A stretch of DNA of 64,000 bases from Bimastos eiseni (taxonomy: Eukaryota > Annelida > Clitellata > Crassiclitellata > Lumbricidae): assembly GCA_959347315.1 (NCBI GenBank), contig OY365808.1:62001-126000 (forward strand), given 5' to 3'. The position numbers and the translations under genes are program-made. Each line of letters opens with the position of its first letter. The first letter of the stretch is position 1. This document shows, piece by piece, positions 49,002 to 59,800 of this stretch. The notes under the pieces are model-generated. The model did not search any database. It had not been told where the DNA came from and saw only the letters and a program-made list of their open reading frames with translations.

Positions 49002-49002
49002 G
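48842..49002. repeat. (AT)n/TATATAATTATA repeats
   Basis: AT-only sequence with TATAATTATA and TATTTATA units. Confidence 0.92.
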
Positions 49003-49014
49003 ACTAAACATATT

Positions 49015-49640
49015 AAGGTGAAATCACTTGGGATAGCCCTGGATGGTAAGCTCATAATAATTATAATGACCGCACGTAGCAAACCTGTGTAGACCTTGTT
49101 TCTATCATATCAGCTAGGGCAATACGTCCCATCAGGTCGGCTCTGGCTAGAAATAATTATGTCGTCGCAAAGCATCGCCTTTTCAGTCTTCACTTGTCTT
49201 CTGTCGCATTGATTATGTTAATTCGCTTTTTGTTGGTCTCTCTGACCTTTGAACCCAAAAAGACTGCAACGCATCCAAAATACCGTCGTTTGATTTGTTC
49301 TGCCTGTCCCACTACGAACCTGCTGCTTAATCATGGAGCTCCGTCAGCAGCATTGACTTCATATTGAATCCAGACAAAAATGTTTAATTTATATGTTTGA
49401 CCTAAAAGGCTCCGAATCACCAGCACACCAACTTACGTATCTTCATGCACGACTAACTCCATACATCCCTCCTCGTTGCCTGCGATCATTAAGTACAAGT
49501 CTTTTAGCTGAGCCACGATGCAGAACAGCTATGGGCTCCCGTGCATTTCATGTCTCTGCTCCTAGGGAATGGAATCGACTGCCACGCTCCCTCCGTTGCT
49601 CAAATTCACTTCCTAGTGACTAAAAACCCACCATTTCACT
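49015..49640 (+). pseudogene. LINE 3' fragment (RT C-terminal domain)
   Basis: The 3' frame (from 49,393) reads ARLTPYIPPRCLRSLSTSLL, EPRCRTAMGSRAF and APREWNRLPRSLRC, the classic PPR...WNxLP tail of CR1/Jockey-type LINEs. Upstream pieces (ARNNYVVAKHRLF and others) are frameshifted. Confidence 0.75.
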
Positions 49641-50210
49641 CTGGCTTTCAAGGATTTAAAACTCTTGCGAGTATCTTCGTCTGACAGACGACTCTGCGCC
49701 TCAGACTCACGCCCGTAGCCTATAGCCTATCAGTGTGACCTTACGTAACTTATAAAAAAATAATGCAATATAGGGCTTACATAATTATAATGTAACCGCT
49801 GCATCTAAATGTCAGATGTCAGCCACTCTGCTCTCAATGACTCATTCAATCCACCCTCAATCACACTTAGGCCTAAATTCGACTCACAATAGGGTAAGGT
49901 TAGGTTACCTCCTTTAAGTCGACCAGCCGCTAACAGTTGAAAGGCAGTAAGATGATGGAGTGTTAGTAACTCTAATGTTGCGCCTATGATAAATGTACAA
50001 TACATGAATCGACCGTTGTCACAACCGCAATCAGGAAAAAAACTAGAAACGTAAGTTTAAAAATCGAATCGCACAGCTTACAAAATATCTTAACTGCCGG
50101 CTGTTTAGCATCGTTTTTGCGTTTTGTGTCGACGTTACGCTATTTAATCCGCAGTCTTGTAAATCCAAAGACCTTATTGTAATGCATCTTTACAAATTAC
50201 AACAGGCTTC
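49641..50210. other. no gene recognised
   Basis: Intergenic; no supported exon or repeat. Confidence 0.4.
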
Positions 50211-50214
50211 GTGT

Positions 50215-53200
50215 AACTAAAAGCACTACTACAAGATCTTACAGTCTTCAACATCTACCGTTCTCCAACTTAATTAATTCCTCTGCCTACTCCTCCAAAC
50301 TCTCTGTCTTTCTCGACGAATTTGGATCTCGGTCTCCTCTCCATCGCTGCAAGTAGTCCTAACGAATTCATAATCACGAACGACTTCAACATCCATGTTG
50401 ACAATCCCTCTGATCTTCTTGCATCTGGCTTCCTCAGCCTTCTCTCATCATTCAATCTCGTCCAACACGTCAACTTTCCAACCCACATCAAGAACCACAC
50501 ACTCGACCTTGTTATCACTTCCGCAGCCTCCCACCTATCGCCCAAGCTATCACACTCAATTCTGAACATTACCAATCACTACCTTATCATTGTTGACCTT
50601 GAAATTAAGCCTTTTCCTCCCCCTCATCCAATTACTCACTCACTCCTCTCGTTCCACCGGGTCCATCGACCGTGAGGCCTTCATCCAGGACATTCTTAGC
50701 TCCGAACTTGTTCTCAATCCTCCTCCTGTCTTCTGTCTTGCTACAATTCAACACTCTCCAACCTCCTTGACAATCATGCACCACTCATTATCACACACAG
50801 CTCACGCACATCTAACCCTTGGTTCACCTCCTATCTCCAAGCTTTCAAAACCTTCCGCAGGCGCCTTGAGCACACCTACAAGCGCACCAAAGACTCGACA
50901 TATAAGGCCAAAACCCTGTCTACTCTCAAATCAGCCATACACAGATACCATCACCTTATCGCTGCAGCCCAAAAAATACTATACCTACTCCTCACTTATC
51001 CACTCCAGTTCCTCCAATCCTAGACACCTCATGAAAGCTACAAATTCTCTTCTTCATCGTAAGTCTCCTTCACCACTGCCCAGCTCCATCCCCACATCCT
51101 CTATCGCTGACACCTTCTGCTCTTTCTTCTCAGACTAAATCTCATTTCTTCGTTTCACACTACAATCTCTTCTAGCCTCCAACTCCTCCAACACTGTTCC
51201 ACTGATTTCTCCCAACCCTACTCCGCCTTCTCATCAGTCATCACTCTCAATTCTATCTCCTGCCACTGAAACAGAAGTACTCCTCCTCCTAAATTCTCTT
51301 CCCAACAAGCAATGTGAACTCGATCCTATCCTCACCTCTCTCCTAAAAGATTGTGCCTCGATCCTTGTTTCAGTGATCACTAAAATGGTGGCATGGTGGC
51401 CGAGCAATTAGAGTGGTCACCCCGTACGTCCAGTGTGCGCTGAGCGACCAAGTTCGACTCTCGTCAGGTGCGTCACTGTGTAGGGACCTTGAGTAAGTTC
51501 TTCGCACACAATTGCTCTGCACTACAAATGCAGTCATGTCGTCGAGATGTGTGCGCGTTTCCGAGCACGACTTGTCGTGATAAAGTGCGTTATAAATACC
51601 GAGTTGTATTGTATTGTATTGTAAAATCGTCAATCGTTCGCTCTCTACCGGAAATTTTCGCATGGTCTTTAAACACTCAACCGTCTCTACCCTGCTGAAA
51701 AAAGCAAATCTAGACAAATAAAATCTTTCTAACTACCGTCCCATCTCCAAAGTCCAACCTCTTTTTTCTGTCTAAGCTAACTGAAAGAATTGTTCTTAAC
51801 TGCCTCTCAACACACTCACTGCTAAACCCCCACCAATCAGGCTTCACTAAACACCACTCCACAGAAACTCTGCTTGCATGCCTCTCTATATAACAAATTG
51901 GTCTCTGCCGTCAGCCATCAACAAGTTTCCTGCCTCTGTCTCCTCGGCATCTCTGCTGCATTTGATACCATTGACCACAGTCTTCTTTTGACTAGACTAT
52001 CCTCTTGGCTTGACGTTTCTGGGACTGCTCTACTCTTGTCTCTGTCAAAGCCTCCAAACTCTGTTCGCAACTCCTTCCACTCACATGTGGTGTTCCTCAA
52101 GGCTCTGTCCTAGGACCACTCCTCTGCATCCTCTATACCACACCACTAAGTCATCTCATACAATCCTCCTCTGTTGACCACCACCTGTATGCAGATGACA
52201 CTCAACTCTACATATCCTTCTCCCCAACCTCTTTCTCCACCTCCGTTGCACAATTACTGAATGTTATAATCTTAGTCTCCGAATGGATGCCATCTAACCT
52301 CCTCTGCCTCAACCCTTCCAAGACAGAATTTATCCTCATAGGCCTCCCTGACCAAATCAAGAAAATACCCGACCCACCTGCAATTCACTTACCCACTAAC
52401 TTTTCATCCCTTCCCTTCACCTCAGACGCCCCAGTTCGAAATCTTGATATCACTTTCGTTCCTCATCTTTCTTTCTCCAATCACATCTCAAACCTCTCTC
52501 GTTCCTGTTTCATGCACATTCGTGACTTCCGCCGCATCCGACCCATGCTCGACTTCAAAACTGCTTCCACCATTGGTACCTGCATCGTCCACTCCAAGCT
52601 CGACTATTGCAACTCCCTCTTCCTCAACCTTGAAGCCACACAAATCAAACGTCTACCATTAATCCAAAACTCATTAGCCAGAGCCGTCACCAGAACACCC
52701 AAGCATCATCGCATCACTCCAATCCTCAATTCGCTTCACTGGCTAAAAATCCCAGAGCGCATTCACTTCAAAATCTTATCATTAGCTTACAACTCCATAC
52801 AATATTCCCTGCCCAAATATCTTCGCGAACTCTTCACCATCCAGCAAACCCGCTCTACCCGATCGACCTCTTGCATCACCCTCACTCGACCTCCGATTGA
52901 ATCTCATCTCAAGTTCTCCAACCGCGCAATATCAAACGCCGCAACTCGTCTCTGGAACGACCTTCCTACTGAATTTCGTGCCTTCCCGGTTCCCTCGCCA
53001 TCACCCCGTTATGCCCGTTATGCAACATCATCTGTCCCTATAGCGCCTCTGTCCATCACACCCCGGACTTTATTTTCTAAACTGAAGTCCTACCTTTTCA
53101 AGAACTCTTATCCAGACTCACTACTTGACATCCCATCTGTCAATCCTCGACCAAAGCGACGCCATCCTTAACAGCTACGCTGCCTCGATCCCTGCTGACC

Positions 53201-53336
53201 TCCTGGAAACCGAACTCCCACCGTCCACGGACTATCCTTTGGACAACCTTTTGATTTGACTCAGCGCTCGTGAATAAGCTGGCGCCCAGCTCTTAGCTTT
53301 AAAGTGGCGCTGTAGAAATTTGGAGATTACGATTAC
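50215..53336 (+). mobile_element. CR1/L2-type LINE, 5'-truncated, decayed
   Basis: The endonuclease region (50,240-50,675) reads FIITNDFNIHVDNPSDLLAS and LVQHVNFPTHIKNHTLDLVI, the GDFNxH and DLV landmarks of APE-type endonucleases. RT pieces follow: LLGISAAFDTIDHSLLLTRL near 51,940, a VLGPLL-like piece near 52,110, and [11 protein letters not shown] at about 52,190. A long open frame 52,287-53,171 starts [20 protein letters not shown] and carries the C-terminal [12 protein letters not shown] and [11 protein letters not shown]. The tail ends GTGGCGCTGTAGAAATTTGG and ATTACGATTACGA. It is broken by frameshifts and a SINE, so inactive; a short copy of its tail is at 23.7 kb. Confidence 0.88.
51387..51621 (+). 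mobile_element. tRNA-derived SINE nested in the LINE
   Basis: 235 bp with an A-box-like TGGCCGAGCAATTAGAGTGG (51,396), a B box GTTCGACTC (51,452-51,460) and a tail (TATTG)n. It is flanked by TAAAAT at 51,381-51,386 and 51,622-51,627, a likely target duplication, since the LINE reading frame resumes across it. Other copies: 62,800-63,050, 24,690-24,850, 21,786-21,905. Confidence 0.85.
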
Positions 53337-53870
53337 GATCCATTGCTGTGCGTAATCGTGAGAAACCGGAAGCATGAACTTTATTTCTCTATGACAACTG
53401 CAAGAATTTTGTAAACAAAAAAAGTTCCATGTCTACGTTTCATAATTATTTTGATTCTATAGCTAAAAAAATTAATATAATTGAGATTAATTATCATCAT
53501 GATTTCTGTGAGTACATATTTTTGTGCAGAACATGTCAAACGTGTCTCTTTTAAAAGGCGATGTACAGTGATCTGTGTGCTTTAGCAACTTAGTTAATCC
53601 GGACCTATACCCGTCTTCAATGCCGGGATACACCGAGTATTTTTATACTGCGTGAAGCGCTGCATAAGTTGGCCAATTCTGAATGTCACTGAATGATAAA
53701 TATGTGATTCAATTTGCTGAATCTATGTAAGATTACGTTTAATTCACAGCAACAGATTTATTGGTTTTAGTTTAACATTACAAATAAATTATACAATATG
53801 GCTAATTGTGGAATTGGTTTATTGCTTTCAGGGTCTTTAGTTTTCTTGGGTTATTTAATGTAATTGGCTT
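53337..53870. other. 5' flank of the coiled-coil gene
   Basis: No exon recognised. An in-frame TAA lies 15 bases before the ATG at 53,876. TTCAG directly precedes CAATG, so 53,874 may be a splice acceptor with a 5' UTR exon further upstream. Confidence 0.35.
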
Positions 53871-53875
53871 CAGCA

Positions 53876-56800
53876 ATGCAGCAGAGAGTGGGTCACCAGA
53901 AAACACCAAGCAGAGTTTCATCTAAGGCCTCTGATGCTCAGCTTGACGAGATGCAAAAGAAGTTTAATTATGTTCAGTGGCAGAGGAGAACAGTTTCAGC
54001 AGCAGCAGATGTCACCAGTAACAACGCATCTTCATTGTCATCTGCATCCAAAGGTTTTTTCTTACTTACTCTAACAAAATAATTCATGTTATGGCAACTT
54101 ATGGTGAACCGTGAGCACAGTGGTTGGACATTGGCTGATGATGTTGTTTATTGTTTAATATTATTATTACAATTACGCTTGGAATAGAAGTAAATTGCAT
54201 TGATGATAATGATGCTAATGATGACAACTGAGTTATAAGATCTATTTAACTGAGTTTCTCGTGTGTTTTGTTTCGAGTGATGTGTGAGAAGAGAGTAGAT
54301 GGAGGCAATCGAGGCCCAAAGATCAACCACTGCTCTTGTAATCATGACTCACATACATCAAAGAATCGAACACAGTGGCCAAGGAAAACTGCAGACAACT
54401 TATCAAACACTGATGCGGATAAGACACTTGACAAAATACGGGCTCTTCAGGTGCAGCTGATTATCATTTCTCTACAATAACAGACTGACATTGTGTATGT
54501 ATTTCGTAGCTAAGAATGTGGGTCCCTGTGTTCATCATCTCGTGTGATGCAGCAGATTGATCTAAATGAGGTTTTAGAATTCTTCTCTGTTATCAATCAA
54601 TTTCTTTTATTAAAATTGTTGTCAGAGAATTTGCTCTGACAATTATTGAAGAAGGAGATAATATAAAAATTCGTTGCTCTTTCCTAATTCTTTGTATTAT
54701 ACAAATTTCTAATTTGAGATTGTTGGGCAGAGCAAAGTATATACTTACTTACACACAAGGTAAATTTCTTTATGTAGCTATTGTGAGTAAATGTTGTGAG
54801 TGGTTAAGCAGAGTTGTTGTTTCATCTGTTTGTTATTTCCTTTTCTTTTTCATCTTCTTCTGTTTACTCTCTCCTTCTTTTTGTCAGCTCTTCTCTTTCG
54901 CTCGTAGCTAAGAATTCTTCCAGTTGCCATCCGTTCTCTTCCTGCATTCTTCACAAAACTCTTGTTACTTTGTCGTCTGTATAATCTATGAAATCCATTT
55001 TCTGCCTCCAATGTTCGCAGATGATTTTTTTGTGACTAGGGTAGAATATCAAGCGCAGAGAAATCTTTACGAGAACATCGCCAACGACAGAATGAACTGT
55101 ATCCTTTGTATGAAATAATTTCTTTCACATTCTGAGATGTTGAAGATCAACTAAAAGTCTAGTGAAGTGTTATTACTCTTTATGTCTCTTCAACTTTTGT
55201 GACTTACTGGTAGGAGCACTTGCCTCGTAATGATAAGAGTTAAGGTTCCTTTGAGACGGTTGCTCTAAAGCAGCGTTTCCCGATCCATTTTGGCCGTGGA
55301 ACCCTTTTGATCTTACATTTTTTGGGTGAACCTTTGTTCAAAACTAAACATATTCTATTGTAGGTGCAAACACTTGAGAATGCAGACAACTATAGGTTTA
55401 GGCTTAGATTGGATTAATAACAAAACAAATATCGATGACAAGGACATATGAATTCTCTTTCATATAATGTTATACACAGATGGTAAGTAGAAAACTTCCA
55501 TTTGTTCACAATGAAAATTTGTCGTGGAACCCACGTCTTCACTTCACGGAACCCTAAGGTTCCGCGGAACACGGTTTGGGAAACACTGCTATAAAGGGAC
55601 TTTGATCAGATTCTTCATTAACGATACCGTTATTGCTCAATGCCATCAACTGGTGCTTTGTCACTAGATAGTGGCACCTAATTAATGCCTAATAATGAAA
55701 TAATTTGTCAGAAGAATTTTTGCTGTTTGTAGCCACCAGAAGGATTTTGTTTATGGTTGGAAAGGCAACCTGCAAAAGATAGGTCACTGATCCAAATACG
55801 ACAGCATATAGAGTGGTCCTCGCTTCACAAAGCTTGAGCACCTTTTAACAGAACTGGACAGTTAAATGGAGTGATGTTAAGCTTATAAAGCCTTTTAACT
55901 GTAACTGAAATTGTGTAACTGATTGTGAGGCCTACATAATAATGTTGTCAGACAAGAGTTGACCATTATTTGTTAATTAAGTGATTTAACACATTAAAAG
56001 ACTGGTTGCAAATCTAACCTTGAAGGATGAACTGGAATCTGATGAAATGCAGATGCATGAAGATGTCAAACAACTTCTCAGAAAATATGAAAAGTTTCGG
56101 GTGAGTACGGATCAATTCTAGGGATGAACCACCTGGCAGGAAATTGAAAGCACTCGGTTGGTTCATACATACAATTGATCCATTTAAAAAACTACACATT
56201 TGAGATGACCAGAAGCAACTCTCTTGCATTTCATCCTCGCTTATCCTCTCCAGGTTCCTTACTACAAAGTGCTTTAAAAGATAACTGCTATTGTTTGCAT
56301 GTTAATGAGATGTAACTTACTCTAAGTTTACACAATGTTCCTGAAATGTGTAATTGCTTGATTGAAGGGTGGAATGTCTAACATGAATGCAAGATTTCAG
56401 AAAGATTTTGAGTCATCGAAAATGGAAATAGATCAAAAGAAATCAGAAATTGAAGACAAACTAACAAGTGAGCAGAAGATCATTTCACACTTTCTGTAGT
56501 TTTATGAAACAGTTGTTAGTTTTGAAGAGAATCGGCAAAGGTTTCATATGATTATTGGCTTCATGTAATTTCTTTCTCAATTTCAATTCATCCAAACCTA
56601 ATCCATTTTCAACTGATAGTCGTATATATTATTATGATTGCCAGCAATTGAAGTCTTTTCCGACTCAGGCAGTTTTCCTTTCTGAGGATGAATCAATCCT
56701 CTTTCAATTCGCTTGAAAGTGATTGATATTCTTTGGTGTTGCTTCACATCACGTGCTCCCTCACATCAGATTCTCCTTCACATCACATGCTCTTTCACAA

Positions 56801-59800
56801 CACATGCTCCTTCTCATTAGATGCTCCTTCACATCAGATGCTCCTTCACATCAGATGCTCCTTCACATCAGATGCTCCTTCACATCAGATGCTCCTTCAC
56901 ATCACATGCTCCTTCACATCAGATGCTCCTTCACATCAGAGACTCCTTTGCATTAGATGCTCCTTCACATCAGATGCTCCTTCACATCAGATACTCCTTC
57001 ACATCACATGCTCCTTCACATCAGATGCCCCTTCTCATCAGATGCTCCTTCACATCAGATTCTCTTTCACATCACATGCTCCTTCACATCAGATGCTCCT
57101 TTGCATTAGATGCTCCTTCACATCAGATGCTCCTTTGCATTAGATGCTCCTACACATCAGATGCTTCTTCACATAAGATGCTCCTTCACATCAGATGCTC
57201 CTTCACATCAGATGCTCCTTTGCATTAGATGCTCCTTCACATCAGATGCTCCTTCACATCAGATGCCCCTTCTCATCAGATGCTCCTTCACATCAGATGC
57301 TCTTTCACATCACATGCTCCTTCACATCAGATGCTCCTTTGCATTAGATGCTCCTTCACATCAGATGCTCCTTCTCATCAGATGCTCCTTCACATCAGAT
57401 GCTCCTTTGCATTAGATGCTCCTACACATCAGATGCTTCTTCACATAAGATGCTCCTTCACATCAGATGCTCCTTTGCATTAGATGCTCCTTCACATCAG
57501 ATGCTCCTTTGCATTAGATGCTCCTGCACATCAGATTCTTCTGCTCCCCAGATTAATGTTTCTGTTCTTGTACAATTGACTTTGTTTGCACAGGAAAACT
57601 CGCTCCTCTTCTTCGGGAAATGGAGCGCATGAAAGGATGATTTTGATTGTTAGGTTGGGTTTCTATTGTTTGTACTTGCTTTCTTCTTCTAACAGACCTT
57701 GAAAGAGAAGTTAAAGAGAAAAGTGACCATTTAAAGGAAAAACAAGAAGAACTTTTTATTCTAAAAAATTATAAAGTAAGTGAACAACTTAGACCTATGT
57801 ACTGATTTTATTATCACTCTCTGAACAGTATATTATTATTACTTATTATTACAGTAATTTTGTAAAGCAAACCTTCAAGACTATCTACTGAGGAGCGCTA
57901 CTATCTCATCACACAGTACAGTCTTAAGGCTAGAGAGGAACAGAGATGCCCAGAGGTGCAAAATGCGAAATTAGTAAGCATAAAAATTAGTTTTGGTTGC
58001 AGTAAGTCGATAGGTGTGCAGAATATAAAGAGAGATTGGAAGCAGCTCATTCCAGTTGATTAAGGAAAAGACTTGAAATTGGAGAAAAGATATAAAGAGA
58101 GGTTAGGATGGAGCAGCCCAAAGTAATTCCTTTGATTCTTTGTCATTCATTTGATTTAAGTTCTTAATTTCTATACTTTCACAAAAACTTTGACTAATCC
58201 AGACTTAGATTTATAAACGAAATGCATTAAACAGACGAAATTGTTGATGGTTTGGAAAAGGACAAAGATTTTCCAGTGAAGTCTTTAAGAATAACAGAAT
58301 TGCAGAGGAAGATTGAACAACTGAAAGCAGAACAAGAGGTTTGTATGAACAGCGTTTCTCTTCAGTTCAGATTATTTTCTACACAACCACATTGTGCTGT
58401 CCCCTCGCTATGACACAGCAGTGAGGAGCGAAACTTTTTGCCTCATTTCTAGAGTTTGTTTTTGCACTAACACTCGAATCACATGAGAAACTATTTTTTT
58501 ATTTGTTACCTGTTCAAAAATTGTAATTTGAAAATTAAATTGAACAGGAATTGAAATTAATATAAATTTAAATTGAGTTCTGACTCGCTGTGCAGCAAGC
58601 GTCTAATACTGTTTCGTATTATTGTATTGTCTCTTTAGATTTATATAGCACCTCTTGCAGAATAACTATTCTGAGGCACAAAAATCATGGGGAAAAGAAA
58701 TGCCTGTGATATGCCTATGCCTGTTCTATTTAATTTTTAAAAAACTTGATAGAGAGACTCCAGTCATTAGTTTTGCCCTTAGTTATGGAGGAAGGTCATT
58801 TGCAAATAGCCAGAGAGATATCTCGGGGCACAACCTAGCCAAGCTTTGAAAAGTAAAAAGAGGATTTTGTAGTGGATATGCACAGTGGTAGAAAGCCACT
58901 GTGTGATTTAAGATTACCCCCTCCGTGTTCACATTACCCCCTCTCTGAATGAGTCAAAATGTTAAATCGTTATGCTTTCAACTAATGATAACCAGTCTGT
59001 TTAATAAAACACGTAAAACATAAAAATAGATGGCTAGTTTTAACGTGTGAAAAATAATATATAAAAGTCAAAGAAATGCAAAATGTGTGAAATCAGTAAT
59101 AGGCTACACGAGATCAAAATGCATCACATTGTAACATACAAACATAAGATAATAAAGATTTAGCCTAAATTGTGAAGAAAGTAATGTAATTACAACATAA
59201 ATATACAACACCTAGGAATGTAACTTTTGACTTGAAAATTCAATCCTCTACTTAACTCATCAAAAGTAATAGGAAGACTTAGCAAATGCTGCAAGTTCAA
59301 AGTGGTGGTATGCCCTGTTTGTGGTCTGATGGTAGTTATTCTTTCACTTACTAGTTCCCATCCAATTACCTGATATCATTTTTGGCCAACCATTATGCCC
59401 ACTTCTCTTTTATGCTTAGCTCCACATGAGTAGTAGATGCTTATTCCTTGAGACACAATATTGCCACTGTAGGTCCATCGCATCTCACTCTGCCTCAATA
59501 TTTCAAGTTTGTATTCTTACATCTCTCTCACCACATGCGCCAACTTCCCTGTATCATAATGTTCTTACATTCCATAATCCAATTTTTGCCTTGGCTTTGG
59601 TCGTTGAGACTTGAGACTTGGCTTCCTTTGGGCTTTCACCACGACCCTTTACAGATGGGTCCATGACCTTCTGATCTCCCGACCAACCTGCCACAACAAT
59701 GAGTTTGAGCTTTACATGTGTCTTTCCTGTTGCAAGATGCGGTTCCAGGCTTGGGACTGTCACTGCTGAACTGCAAGGCAGTGGAGTAGTTAGTTACCGA

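Noticed and set aside
51440..51470. Functional tRNA gene from the A and B boxes
   Set aside because: The segment does not fold into a complete cloverleaf and continues into a SINE body with TSD; it is a tRNA-derived SINE.
56723..57632. Repeated SHQMLLHIRCSFTSDAP frames as a repeat protein
   Set aside because: 17-bp minisatellite within an intron; bordering exons splice across it.
58236..58260. Exon start at 58,236 (after AACAG) for the C20orf96-like gene
   Set aside because: Gives the wrong phase; the AG at 58,259-58,260 restores phase 0 with exon 57696-57775 and matches the family better.
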